From Brevundimonas sp. (GTDB lineage Bacteria > Pseudomonadota > Alphaproteobacteria > Caulobacterales > Caulobacteraceae), in the NCBI RefSeq assembly GCF_030704825.1, contig NZ_JAUYNX010000033.1, positions 1-64,000 on the forward strand: 64,000 nucleotides of DNA, in the 5' to 3' direction. The notes under the pieces were generated by a model, which was not told the origin of the DNA, did no database searches, and saw only the letters and a list, made by a program, of their open reading frames with translations. Positions 52,695 to 62,700 of the stretch are shown in pieces; position 1 is the first letter of the stretch; each line of letters begins with the position of its first letter. The position numbers and the translations under genes were made by a program.

Positions 52695-53258
52695 TCAGCC
52701 CGCGACGAGGACCCAAAATCCTGTCGCCGCGAAGCCCGCCGCAGCAGCCAGGCGAATCCATGTCAGCGGCAGCCGTTTCGCCGCCGTCTCGCCCAGCAGC
52801 ACCGCCGGGCCATTGACCAGCATCATGCCCAGGGTCGAACCGGCGACGACCAGCGGCAGGGTCTGGAACCGGGCCGCCAGCATGGCCGTGGCGACCTGGG
52901 TCTTGTCGCCCATCTCGATCAGGAAGAAGGCCGCCGTGGTGGTCCAGAACACGCCGGCGAAGGTCTTTTCGGTCATGTCCGGCTTCTCGTCGAACCGGTC
53001 CGGGACCAGGGCCCAGACGGCGAAGCCGATAAAGGCCACGCCGACGCCCCAGCGCACCCAGTCGCCGTCCATGAAGCGCGCCAGCACCGATCCGGCCAGG
53101 GCCGCGAAGGCGTGATTGGCCAGGGTCGCGGCGAGGATGCCCAGCAGGATCGGGAGCGGTCGCTTCCAGGCCGCGGCCAGCAGGATGGCCAGCAGCATGG
53201 TCTTGTCCCCGATCTCCGCGAGGGAGACGAGGCCGGTCGAGATCAGGAAGGCTTCCAA
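52695..53258 (-). CDS. TMEM165/GDT1 family (UPF0016) cation exporter, probably manganese
   Basis: A 187-residue membrane protein with six helices and both family signatures, EIGDKT near residue 15 and EMGDKT near residue 115, which form the metal-transport site. Bacterial members such as MneA export manganese. Translation starts from TTG; the upstream leader holds a yybP-ykoY manganese riboswitch, so expression should rise with Mn(II). Located between the VanZ and PAP2 genes on the same strand. Confidence 0.9.
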   Translation of the reverse strand: MEAFLISTGLVSLAEIGDKTMLLAILLAAAWKRPLPILLGILAATLANHAFAALAGSVLARFMDGDWVRWGVGVAFIGFAVWALVPDRFDEKPDMTEKTFAGVFWTTTAAFFLIEMGDKTQVATAMLAARFQTLPLVVAGSTLGMMLVNGPAVLLGETAAKRLPLTWIRLAAAAGFAATGFWVLVAG

Positions 53259-53341
53259 CTCTGCTTCATGCGCGGGGGTTCGGCGGACAGACCATTGGCA
53301 TCCGCAGCCGGCCCCCGCGTGGAAGCGCCCTGCGAAGCCAG

Positions 53342-53490
53342 CGGTCTTGCCATGTTAGCGGGGCCTAACGCTCGCGACGCGGTCGCTCGCTGCTTGAGGC
53401 CCCGAGAACTTTCCGCGCCATCCTCTCCGGGCGAGAGGAAGTATGTTGACGCGAACCCCGCTGAGAGATGCGGGCGGCTACTCCCCGATG
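53342..53490 (-). promoter_or_regulatory. yybP-ykoY (manganese) riboswitch
   Basis: On the minus strand the leader contains GGGGAGTAGCCG (from 53486), then GCGTCAACATAC (about 53450) and CATGGCAAGACC (about 53355-53344). These are the two metal-binding loops and the CGUCA element of the yybP-ykoY aptamer, in the right order and at a normal distance. The 5' GGGGAGTAG uses the stop codon of the PAP2 gene. A later GGTCT near 53290 could pair with the AGACC of the aptamer as a switch. It precedes the GDT1 gene by about 85 bases, and the rest of that leader holds no gene. Confidence 0.88.
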
Positions 53491-54260
53491 ACGGACGGGT
53501 CTTTATCGCCGACAGGGCCGTCGGGCAAGGTCTCGTCGTGCGGGCCGGCCTGGTGCACGGCCTGACGTCGCTGGGCCGCATAGGCCACCAGCCACAACGC
53601 CATGGCCCAGGCCGCGCCGACGCTCCAGCCGGCCAGCACGTCGGTGGCCCAGTGCGCCGCCAGATAGACCCGGGTCAGGCCCACGATCAGGGTCAGGGCC
53701 ACGGCCACCCCGAGCACATAGGCCTTGAACCGCCGCCTCGGAAACGCCCGGGTCAGCATGACGCCGATGCTCAGATAAAAGACCGCCGACAGCAGGGCGT
53801 GGCCCGAGGGGAAGCTGGCGTTGATCGTCTCCACGGCCTGGAAGGCGGCCGGCGGCCGGTCGCGCCCGAACACGGCCTTCAACCCCTCGCTCAGGGCCAC
53901 GCCGCCCGCGAGACCCAGGGTCAGCAGCAGGGCCGACAGATGCTTGCGCTGCAGGACCAGGAACAGCACCACGACGATGGCGAACAGTCCCAGCACGGCG
54001 ATGCCGCCCAGGGCGGTCAGATCCAGCGCCGCCGTCTCCAGCCAGGGCGGGCCCCAGCCGTCGGCCGAACCGCTCGGTCGCAGGGCCAGCAGCACCGCCT
54101 GGTCGAAGGCGCGGCCGTCCGCCTCGGTCATGTCGTCGGCGACCTCGACGAAGGTCATCACGCCCGCGGTCGCCACCAGCAAGGCGCCGATCGCCGCCAG
54201 TTCGGACCGCGCGATGCGCGACGCGCGGCGAAGAAAGACGACGATCTGGTTCACGGTCAT
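53478..54260 (-). CDS. PAP2 family phosphatase
   Basis: A 260-residue membrane phosphatase with about six helices. Phosphatase motifs: KAVFGRDRPP, SFPSGHALLS and TRVYLAAHWATDVLAG, which supply the Lys/Arg, Ser-Gly-His and Arg-His-Asp of the active site. It probably hydrolyses lipid phosphates such as undecaprenyl diphosphate or phosphatidic acid. The start ATG follows a G-rich site; an upstream GTG at 54299 lacks one. The stop lies in the riboswitch of the next gene. Confidence 0.9.
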   Translation of the reverse strand: MTVNQIVVFLRRASRIARSELAAIGALLVATAGVMTFVEVADDMTEADGRAFDQAVLLALRPSGSADGWGPPWLETAALDLTALGGIAVLGLFAIVVVLFLVLQRKHLSALLLTLGLAGGVALSEGLKAVFGRDRPPAAFQAVETINASFPSGHALLSAVFYLSIGVMLTRAFPRRRFKAYVLGVAVALTLIVGLTRVYLAAHWATDVLAGWSVGAAWAMALWLVAYAAQRRQAVHQAGPHDETLPDGPVGDKDPSVIGE

Positions 54261-54399
54261 CGCCCCCCAACGGTCCCGCTTGCGGGACGTTCCGCTCACG
54301 CGTTCGTGATGCCTGGAGAGAGTCTCCTGTCACGCCCGCGTCGCGGCCTGTCCACAGGCTCATCCCCCGCCTTGATCGCGATTCGGGCAGAAAGTGATC

Positions 54400-54414
54400 G
54401 TCAACCCCGTTGAC
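54400..54414. promoter_or_regulatory. Perfect inverted repeat upstream of nrdA
   Basis: GTCAAC-CCC-GTTGAC lies in the nrdA/PAP2 intergenic region, 19 bases before the first NrdR-like box. It could be an operator or part of a promoter; no regulator can be named. Confidence 0.4.
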
Positions 54415-54432
54415 GGTTGGTTAGCCATCTGC

Positions 54433-54479
54433 GCCCCATATGTGGGCGTGGGGAACGTCCCGGCCACAAGATGATGTGG
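54433..54479 (+). promoter_or_regulatory. Pair of NrdR-like boxes upstream of nrdA
   Basis: GCCCCATATGTGGGCG (54433-54448) and CCACAAGATGATGTGG (54464-54479) match the core positions of the NrdR consensus (all six invariant positions in the first, five of six in the second). Starts are exactly 31 bases apart, as for the nrdB pair. They end 48 bases before the nrdA start. Confidence 0.7.
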
Positions 54480-54526
54480 TTCAGGACGTGGGGCTCCGCA
54501 TCGATCCAGTTCAGGGCGACAGCATT

Positions 54527-56410
54527 ATGGCCGGCGGCGAAGCGTTGAAGACAGTGGAATTCCAGCCGGTTGCGGGCGGCGATGCGTCACAGCGTCCCCA
54601 TCTCTCCGTGGTGCGCTCCCTCCAGCTCGACCGGACCCGCGACGACCTGCTGACCGACTTCGGCAAGAAGACGCTGGAGGACCGTTACCTGCTGCCCGGC
54701 GAGAGCTACCAGGACATGTTCGCCCGCGTCGCCACGGCCTACGCCGACGACCACGAACACGCCCAGCGCGTCTACGACTATATGTCCAAACTCTGGTTCA
54801 TGCCCTCGACGCCGGTGCTGTCGAACGGCGGCGCCGACCGGGGCCTGCCGATCAGCTGTTTCCTCAACGCCGTGGCCGACAGCCTCGACGGCATCCAGTC
54901 GGTGTGGAACGAGAACGTCGCCCTGGCCTCGAACGGCGGCGGCATCGGCACCTACTGGGGCGGCGTCCGGTCCATCGGCGAGAAGGTCAAGGGCGCGGGG
55001 CAGACGTCGGGCATCATCCCCTTCATCCGCGTGATGGACTCCCTGACGCTGGCCATCAGCCAGGGCTCGCTGCGCCGGGGCTCGGCCGCGGTGTACCTCG
55101 ACGTCCACCACCCCGAGATCGAGGAGTTCCTCGAGATCCGCAAACCCTCGGGCGACTTCAACCGCAAGTCCCTCAACCTGCACCACGGCATCAACATCTC
55201 GGACGCCTTCATGGAGGCGGTCCGCGACGGCCGCACCTTCGACCTGCTGTCGCCCAAGGACCAGGCGGTGGTGAAGACCGTCGACGCCCGCGCCCTGTGG
55301 CAGAAGATCCTCGAGATCCGCCTGCAGACCGGCGAGCCCTATCTGATCTTCTCCGACACGGTGAACCGCCAGATGCCGCAGCATCAGCGCGACCTCGGCC
55401 TGTCGGTCAAACAGTCCAACCTGTGCAGCGAGATCACCCTGCACACCGGCCGCGACCACCTGGGCGTCGACCGCACCGCCGTCTGCTGCCTGTCCTCGGT
55501 CAACGCCGAGAGCTTCCTGGAGTGGCGCGAGGAGCCCCGCTTCATCGAGGACGTCATGCGCTTCCTCGACAATGTGCTGGAAGACTTCATCCGCCGCGCG
55601 CCGCCGGCCATGGCCGCGGCCGTCTATTCCGCCAGGCGCGAGCGGTCGGTGGGTCTGGGCCTGATGGGCTTCCACTCCTTCCTGCAGGCCCAGGGCGTGG
55701 CCTTCGAATCCGCCATGGCCAAGTCGTGGAACATGCGGCTGTTCAAACATCTGCGCCGCGAGGCCGACAAGGCCAGCCGCCTGCTGGCCGAGGAGAAGGG
55801 CGCCTGCGAGGACGCCGCCGAGCGCGGCGTCATGGAGCGGTTCAGCCACAAGCTGGCCATCGCCCCGACCGCCTCGATCTCGATCATCTGCGGCGGCACC
55901 TCGGCCGGCATCGAGCCGATCCCGGCCAACATCTACACGCACAAGACCCTGTCCGGCTCGTTCGCGGTCAAGAACCCCTATCTGGAGAAGGTGCTGGGCG
56001 AGAAGGGCATCGACACCGAGGCGGTCTGGTCGTCCATCCTCGAACACGAGGGTTCGGTGCAGCACCTCGAGGGGCTGACCGACGACGAGAAATCCATCTT
56101 CAAGACCGCCTTCGAGCTGGACCAGCGCTGGATCGTCGAACTGTCGGCCGACCGGGCCCCGGAAATCTGCCAGGCCCAGTCGATCAACCTGTTCATTCCC
56201 GGCGACGTGAACAAATGGGACCTGCACATGCTGCACTGGTCGGCTTGGGAGAAGGGCGTGAAATCGCTCTACTACCTGCGCTCCAAGTCGGTGCAGAGGG
56301 CCGCCTTCGCCGGCGCCGAGAACAAGGTCGAGGAAGAGGTCGACCCCAACCAGCCGGATCTCTTCAGCGCCGCGCGCACCGACTACGACGAGTGCCTGGC
56401 CTGCCAATAG
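54527..56410 (+). CDS. nrdA: Ribonucleoside-diphosphate reductase, alpha subunit (class I)
   Basis: A 627-residue large subunit. Catalytic residues are present: first redox cysteine in GLPISCFLN, the radical-site NLCSEI (Asn, Cys, Glu), second redox cysteine in AVCCLSSVN, the tyrosine pair in KSLYYLRSKS and the C-terminal shuttle CLAC. The protein starts without an N-terminal ATP-cone, so ATP/dATP overall regulation should be absent or different. Start is the ATG of MAGGEAL; upstream sequence holds NrdR-like boxes, not coding. The partner nrdB is 7 kb away on the other strand. Confidence 0.95.
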   Translation: MAGGEALKTVEFQPVAGGDASQRPHLSVVRSLQLDRTRDDLLTDFGKKTLEDRYLLPGESYQDMFARVATAYADDHEHAQRVYDYMSKLWFMPSTPVLSNGGADRGLPISCFLNAVADSLDGIQSVWNENVALASNGGGIGTYWGGVRSIGEKVKGAGQTSGIIPFIRVMDSLTLAISQGSLRRGSAAVYLDVHHPEIEEFLEIRKPSGDFNRKSLNLHHGINISDAFMEAVRDGRTFDLLSPKDQAVVKTVDARALWQKILEIRLQTGEPYLIFSDTVNRQMPQHQRDLGLSVKQSNLCSEITLHTGRDHLGVDRTAVCCLSSVNAESFLEWREEPRFIEDVMRFLDNVLEDFIRRAPPAMAAAVYSARRERSVGLGLMGFHSFLQAQGVAFESAMAKSWNMRLFKHLRREADKASRLLAEEKGACEDAAERGVMERFSHKLAIAPTASISIICGGTSAGIEPIPANIYTHKTLSGSFAVKNPYLEKVLGEKGIDTEAVWSSILEHEGSVQHLEGLTDDEKSIFKTAFELDQRWIVELSADRAPEICQAQSINLFIPGDVNKWDLHMLHWSAWEKGVKSLYYLRSKSVQRAAFAGAENKVEEEVDPNQPDLFSAARTDYDECLACQ

Positions 56411-56551
56411 GCCTCCGGTCCCGCCCCGGACCCCTGTGACCCCGGAACCTCGGCCCGCAGCCGACGTTGGTCCGCAGGTGCGAAAGTCGGTTGGCGCTGC
56501 GGTCTTCCTCGTGCAGGATCGCATTCGTTGACGGATCGGGAGGGACCGTTG

Positions 56552-57454
56552 ATGCGTATGACGGTTGTTTCGATCGGAGTGTTGGCGACTGTGGCCTGTG
56601 CGGCCCCGGCGCTCGCCGTTGAATCTCCGGCCGCGATCCTCGCGCTCCAGGTCGCCCTGTCCGATCCATGGACCGTCACCCGCGAACCGCCCACGACGGT
56701 TTCCGACCTCCTGACCCGGCTCGACCGCGACGCCCGCTTCGCGAGCGCGGACCGTCCAGGCTACGGCCCCGACCCTGTCTCCGGCGACGGCTGGACCGGC
56801 TACGCGCCCTCGCGCGACCGCGCCTCGCCCTGGGTGGCCTCCAGCCGCGACGTCTGGTTCGAGAATGACGCATTCGACGACCGCCTGCGCCTGCGCACCG
56901 AAGGGACCGTGCGCCGCGCCGACGGCTCTCCCCTGCCTCCGGGTCCGCTCGATCCCGCCGCCTATGAGGCGGAACACTACGACCTGACCTATACGCGCGG
57001 CTGGACCGAGACCCTGGGCCAGACGGCCTCCGGCCTCGACGTGACCCTGACGCCGCATATCGGCGTCGGCGTCGGCAGCCGCGGCGGCGCCACCGAGGCC
57101 GGCGCCACGCTTCGCATCGGCCGCGATCTCGACCGGCTGGTTCCGGACGGCGACGAGGCCTTCGGCCAGCGGCCCCGCTGGTATCTGTACGCCGCCGGTT
57201 CGGGCCGGGCGGTCGGCTACAACTGGGCCCGCAACCGGGACGGCGAATTCGCCCGCTCGGGCGTCAGCCACGACTCGGGCGTCTTCATGGGCGACGCCTC
57301 CCTGGGCGTGGCCATGCGCCGGGGTCCGGTCCAGAGCTCCCTCGGCCTGATCTACCGCGAGATCGGGGTCGAAGGCGTGCGCCTGGGTCAGGGCGTCGAC
57401 ACCGACGTCTCCGAAGGCGTCATCGCCTTCCAGCTGTCGATCAAGCCGGAGTAG
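56552..57454 (+). CDS. LpxR-like (DUF2219) outer-membrane protein
   Basis: A 300-residue exported protein. Signal peptide at residues 1-22 (VVSIGVLATVACAAPALA). The C-terminal half looks like DUF2219/LpxR lipid A 3-O-deacylase barrel sequence: alternating strands, FGQRPRWYLYAAGSGRAVGYN and DSGVFMGDASLGVAMRRGPVQSSLGLIYREIG. The N-terminal half, with DVWFENDAFDD, is less typical, so enzymatic activity is uncertain. A gggaggg binding site precedes the ATG. Confidence 0.7.
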   Translation: MRMTVVSIGVLATVACAAPALAVESPAAILALQVALSDPWTVTREPPTTVSDLLTRLDRDARFASADRPGYGPDPVSGDGWTGYAPSRDRASPWVASSRDVWFENDAFDDRLRLRTEGTVRRADGSPLPPGPLDPAAYEAEHYDLTYTRGWTETLGQTASGLDVTLTPHIGVGVGSRGGATEAGATLRIGRDLDRLVPDGDEAFGQRPRWYLYAAGSGRAVGYNWARNRDGEFARSGVSHDSGVFMGDASLGVAMRRGPVQSSLGLIYREIGVEGVRLGQGVDTDVSEGVIAFQLSIKPE

Positions 57455-57515
57455 GCGTCCCTGTTGCGCCGACGGCCGCGGCGCGGTCGCGGCCTGTCTG
57501 AGCCCGGCGGCCAGC

Positions 57516-59282
57516 CTAGTGCGTTCTCGCCACGCCCTCGCGCCGGTCGTCGGCGCCGCCGTCCCAGCTCCAGCCGTCGGGACCCCGGCGCCAGATCCCG
57601 CCGTGCAGGCCCGAGGTCTCGCTGTCGTTCGGCCGCAGCGCCACCCCCCGCGCCGCCAGGCCCTCGCGCAGGCTCTGCGAAAACCGGTCCGTGTCCGCGC
57701 CGAAGCCGTCGCCCCGCGCCACCAGATTGGGCAGGTCGAAGGCCTCCTGCATCGGCAGGCCCCAGTCGAGCACTGCGATCAGGGCCCGGGCGTTGTAGGC
57801 CAGGATGGAGGTGCCGCCCGGCGAGCCGAGCGCGCCGACCAGCCGCCCCTCGCGGTCGAGGATGATGATCGGCGCCATCGACGAGCGCGGCCGCTTGCCC
57901 GGGGCCGCGGCATTCGCCGCCGGCCCGCCGTCGGCCCGCGTCGGCGAGAAGGAGAAGTCGGTCAGCTGGTTATTGAGGAAGAAGCCCGCCGCCATCCGGC
58001 CCGAGCCGAACACGCTCTCGACCGTGGTGGTCATGCTGACGGCGTTGCCCTCGGCGTCGACGACGACCAGGTGCGAGGTCCCTGCCGGCTCGAGGGTGGC
58101 GTCCGGCCCGGCGAACACCCCGCCCGGCGGCGTTCCCGCCTCGGCGGCGCCGGTCAGACCCGGGGCCAGGGCGGCTCGTTCGGCGACATAGGCGGGGTCC
58201 AGCAGCCCCTGCACCGGAACGCGCACGAAGCCGGGATCGCCGACATAGCGGTCGCGGTCGGCGTACATCAGCCGCTGCAGCTGGGCGAAGGCGGCCCAGG
58301 CCTCGGGGCTGTCCGGGCCGAGACCGATGTCCGGCGTCCGCTCGGCCATGGCCAGCAGTTGCAGCACCGCCACTCCGCTGGACGGCGGCGGCGGCACGCA
58401 GATCACATAGATCCGCCAGGGCCGGCACAGGGCGCCGCGCTCGATCGGCGCGTAGGCGGCGATGTCGGCGGCGGTCAGCGCCCCCGGGCGCGGCTCCTCG
58501 GCGACCACGGCGGCGATCTCGCGCGCGACCCGCCCCCGGTAGAAGACCTCGGCCCCGCCCGCCGCCAGTTCGGCCACCGTCTCGGCGTAGGCGGGGTTCC
58601 TCAGCACGTCCCCGGCGACGTAGCGTTCGCCGTCCGCCCGGGTGAAATAGGCGTCGGCCCAGCGCGTCCGCGCCTGCCCCCGCGTGGCGGCGATGAAGCC
58701 GGCCAGCCGGGGGCTGACCGCGAAGCCGTCGCGGGCCAGTCGCTCGGCCTCGCCGAACAGGGCGCTCCACGGCAGGCGGCCGTGCGCCTCCTGGGCCATG
58801 GCCAGGGCGGCCACCGCGCCGGGCGCCCCGGTCGACCGCCCGCTCAGCACGGCCTCGCCGAACCCGAGCGGCCGGCCGTTCTCCTGGAACAGCTCGGGCG
58901 TCGCCGCTGCCGGCGCCGTCTCGCGCCCGTCATAGCTGGTGATCTCGCCCGTCGCGGCCTCGAACACCATGATGAAGGCCCCGCCGCCGAGGCCCGAAGA
59001 CTGCGGCTCGACCAGACCCAGCACGGCCTGGATCGCCACCGCCGCATCGACCGCTGAGCCGCCCGCGCGCAGCACCTTCAGCCCCGCCTCGACCGCCAGC
59101 GGATTGGCCGCCGCCACGAACGGGCCGCGGGCCGGCGGCGCGGCGGCCGCCGCGACCGCGCCGCGCCCCGGGTCCGCGACGGAGGCCCCTCCGGTCCCGC
59201 CCGCGCATCCCGCCAGCGCCAGCCCCGCCGCCGCGACGGCGGCCGTGAACGCGCGGAGGGGCCGGGTCGGGAGACGGATCAT
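57516..59282 (-). CDS. ggt: Gamma-glutamyltransferase (lipoprotein type)
   Basis: A 588-residue N-terminal nucleophile hydrolase made as a proenzyme. The signal ends in a lipobox (LALAGC, cysteine near 25). The large-subunit part has RGPFVAAANPLAVEAGLKVLRAGGSAVDAAVA and the GLGGGAF loop. The self-cleavage and catalytic threonine lies in GTSHLVVVDAEGNAVSMTTTVES, and GSPGGTSI near the end forms the oxyanion region. It acts in the periplasm on glutathione or gamma-glutamyl compounds. Start is the ATG of MIRLPTRP; the open frame further upstream overlaps the tRNA. Confidence 0.93.
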   Translation of the reverse strand: MIRLPTRPLRAFTAAVAAAGLALAGCAGGTGGASVADPGRGAVAAAAAPPARGPFVAAANPLAVEAGLKVLRAGGSAVDAAVAIQAVLGLVEPQSSGLGGGAFIMVFEAATGEITSYDGRETAPAAATPELFQENGRPLGFGEAVLSGRSTGAPGAVAALAMAQEAHGRLPWSALFGEAERLARDGFAVSPRLAGFIAATRGQARTRWADAYFTRADGERYVAGDVLRNPAYAETVAELAAGGAEVFYRGRVAREIAAVVAEEPRPGALTAADIAAYAPIERGALCRPWRIYVICVPPPPSSGVAVLQLLAMAERTPDIGLGPDSPEAWAAFAQLQRLMYADRDRYVGDPGFVRVPVQGLLDPAYVAERAALAPGLTGAAEAGTPPGGVFAGPDATLEPAGTSHLVVVDAEGNAVSMTTTVESVFGSGRMAAGFFLNNQLTDFSFSPTRADGGPAANAAAPGKRPRSSMAPIIILDREGRLVGALGSPGGTSILAYNARALIAVLDWGLPMQEAFDLPNLVARGDGFGADTDRFSQSLREGLAARGVALRPNDSETSGLHGGIWRRGPDGWSWDGGADDRREGVARTH

Positions 59283-59473
59283 GGCGGGCTCTGGGCTGGT
59301 TCCGGGCGGGGAAGGCGGGGAGGCGCTCCACCTTGGCCCGCCGTCCGCCCGAACGAAACCCCCGCCCGCGCCGTTTCGCGCCGCGCCGGAAACATCGCCG
59401 AAACCGCTCCGGCGGCTCTTGCCCCCCGTCCCCTCGTCCGCTAGATACCCGCCCTCGCCGTTCGCGGCCAAGC

Positions 59474-59550
59474 GCGCCCGTAGCTCAGCTGGATAGAGCA
59501 TCAGACTACGAATCTGAGGGTCGGACGTTCGAATCGTTCCGGGCGCGCCA
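59474..59550 (+). tRNA. tRNA-Arg (anticodon ACG)
   Basis: 77 bases including CCA. The acceptor stem is GCGCCCG with CGGGCGC, the D arm contains tagctcagctggatagagca, the anticodon stem TCAGA/TCTGA holds loop CTACGAA (anticodon ACG at 59508-59510), and the T arm is GGACG-TTCGAAT-CGTTC. Encoded CCA is present. The type I restriction locus starts 210 bases downstream, so the 3' end may be an integration site. Confidence 0.97.
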
Positions 59551-59759
59551 TACTTTCTCGCTAAGATATTGAATTAGCGCGAAATATTAGACCTCCCTGA
59601 TCCGTCACCCCAACATCCACCCTATCAAGGGTCATGGGCCGGTGCCTTGGGACCGCACGCCGATCAGGCGAACATTCCCTTCCACTCAGGCCGCGCAGAC
59701 TCGCCCACTGGTTGCGACTAGGCGGTGTTTCGGCTCAACTGCCTTGGCGGGGGAATTTG

Positions 59760-62700
59760 ATGCAGCCAGCGAGCGCCAATTTTGAGTTCCTGAAGGCGCA
59801 CGGGCTCCAGCTGTTCCGGCTTGCCGCTCTGGCTGAGCACTACTTCCCGACCGATCCCAACACGTCCCTCATGAAGCTGAGGCAGTTCGCCGAGCAACTG
59901 GCCCGGGATGTCGCTGCTCGAACCGGGTCGTTACGGTCTGCCGAGGCGAAGTTTGCCGACGTGCTGGGCGAGCTGGGCCGCTCCGGATACGCACCTCCGT
60001 TGACGCTCACCCTGTTTCACCAGCTTCGTGTGGTGGGCAATGATGCGGTGCACGGCGACTTGGACGACTTTACCGTCGCCCTGAACGCCCTGAAAAACGC
60101 CCGTCAGTTGGCGATCTGGTTTGTCCGCAGTTACGGCGGCGTTCCGAAACTCACACCGGGTCCATTTGAACCTCCGCGCCCGCCGGCCGATCCGACAGCG
60201 GAACTTCGTGCGCAGCTTGAGGCATTGCGAAGCGAGGTCGACGCTCAGCGATCCGCAGCCGAAGTAGCTCAGGCAAAGGCCGCCAGCCTGATCAACGAGA
60301 ACCGCGCCGCCGCCGAGAAGCTCGAACTTCAGACCGAGGAGCGGCGAGTTTGGCAGCTGCTGGCCGAGGAAGCCGAAGCGGCGACGGAGGCCGTCAAGGC
60401 TAACCTTGAAGCTGTCCAGCGGCAGGCGGAGAAGACGCCAACTGTCGAGCTGGCCAAACTGGAAGCCGCCGCCGTGGAGGCGGACAGCGCCATCGTCCTC
60501 GACGAGGCCGCGACCCGCGCCATAATCGATCAACAGCTTCGCGATGCGGGCTGGGAGGCCGACACGGCCGCGCTCCGGTTTGCCAAAGGTGCGAGGCCGA
60601 CCAAGGGCCGGAACCTCGCGATTGCCGAATGGCCCACCGAGACCGGGCCCGCCGACTATGCGCTGTTCGTCGGGCTGACGCTCGTCGGCGTAGTCGAGGC
60701 CAAGCGCCAGAACACCAACGTCATGGGCGTTCTGCGCCAAGCCGAGCGGTATGCGGCGAGCATTCGCGTGGAACCTGAGCTTTTAGCTGACGGGGCTCCT
60801 TGGGGCTCGCATCGGGCCCCCTTCGCCTTTTCCACAAACGGCAGGCCCTACCTGCGACAACTGGAGTCGGCCTCCGGGATATGGCGGCGCGACCTCAGGC
60901 GCGACACCAACCCAGCTGGAGCTCTGACGGGGTGGCCGGCGCCGCAAGGTCTGCTGGATCGCCTGGAGGTTGACCAAGGGGCGGCCGAGGCGGCTTTGGC
61001 GACCCAAGGGTTCGACTTCGGCTTCCCGCTGCGGCCGTATCAGCGAAAGGCCATCGAAGCCGTCGAAAAGGGGCTGGCGGAAAACCGCACCTCCATGCTC
61101 GTGGGCATGGCCACAGGCACGGGCAAGACCAAGCTGGCGATTGCTTTGCTCTATCGGCTGATCGCGGCCAAACGGTTCCGCCGGGTCTGCTTCGTGGTCG
61201 ACCGCAGCGCCTTGGGCGATCAGACTGAGCGCGAGTTCATCACCACCAAGGTCGTCAGCGGCAAGGGCTTCGCCGAGATCTTCGGCCTCAAGGGTCTGGA
61301 GGACGTTCGGCCGGACCCGGAAACCCGCATCCACATCTGCACCATTCAAGGTCTGGTGAAGCGGGTCCTCTACGCCAGTGAACCCGGCGAGGTTCCCACC
61401 GTCGACCAGTACGACCTGATGGTGGTCGACGAATGCCACCGGGGTTATCTGCTCGACCGAGAGATGTCCGACGCCGAGCTGACCTTCCGCGATCAGGATG
61501 ACTACGTCTCGAAATACCGCCGCGTGCTGGAGCATTTCGATGCGGTGAAGGTGGGCCTGACGGCGACGCCGGCCCTTCATACCGCCGAGATTTTCGGCAA
61601 GCCCGTGTTCACCTACGGATACCGCGAGGCCGTGGTTGACGGCTTCCTGATTGACCACGAACCGCCGACACGGATCACCACCGCCCTCTCGCGTGACGGC
61701 ATCCATTTCGTCGCGGAGGAGGAGGTCGATTTCATCCACGCACCAACGGGTCAGCTCGAACAGGTCGTCCTGCCTGACGCCCTCGACTTCGACGTCGAGG
61801 CCTTCAACAAGACGGTGATCACCGAGCCATTCAATCGCGCGGTCGCTGATGAACTGACCAAACACATCGATCTCAGCGCGCCGGACAAGACGCTGGTGTT
61901 CGCCGCCTCGAACGCCCACGCCGACATTGTCGTAAAGGCCCTCCGCGACGCGTTTCGGGAGGCCTATGGCGAGATCGAGGACGCCGCCATCGAGAAGCTG
62001 ACCGGTAAGGTCGACAACGTCGGCAAGCTGATCCTCAGCTTCCGAAACGACTCCATGCCGAGGATCGCCGTCACGGTCGACCTGCTGACCACCGGGGTCG
62101 ACATTCCGAAGATCACCAACCTGGTCTTCCTGCGCCGTGTGAACAGCCGCATCCTGTACGATCAGATGCTGGGTCGGGCGACACGCCTCTGCCCCGAGAT
62201 CGGCAAGGAGACCTTCAGGATATTCGACGCCGTCGATCTCTACAGCCAGCTGCAGAACCTGACCGATATGCGGCCCGTGGTGACCGACCCGAAGATCACG
62301 CTGTCGCAGCTTCTGGAAGAGCTGGCGGAGATCGAGGATGCCCGCATCCGCGCCGACCTGCGCGACCAGATCATCGTCAAGCTGAGCCGGCAGCTCAAGC
62401 GTCTGACGGACGACGCCAAGGCCAAGGTCCAGTTGGCGGCAGGCGAGGCTGCGGAGGATATCCTTGACCGGTTCCGGGCCAGCACGCCTGAGGACATGGC
62501 GGCCTGGGCGCGGCAGCGGCCCACACTGGGGCCTGCTCTGGACTTCAAGACGCAAGGCGGCACGCCGGTTCTTGTGCCGATCTCCCAGCATCCGGATGCG
62601 GTTGTCGACGTGTCCAACGGCTACGGCTCCGCCGCGCGTCCTGAGGACTACCTCGGGGCTTTCGAGGCGTTCATCCGGGCCAATCTCAACCAGATCGCCG

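Noticed and set aside
54416-54430. A TTAGCCAT sequence near nrdA considered as a CtrA half-site
   Set aside because: One mismatch to TTAACCAT and no second half at seven bases; too weak to list.
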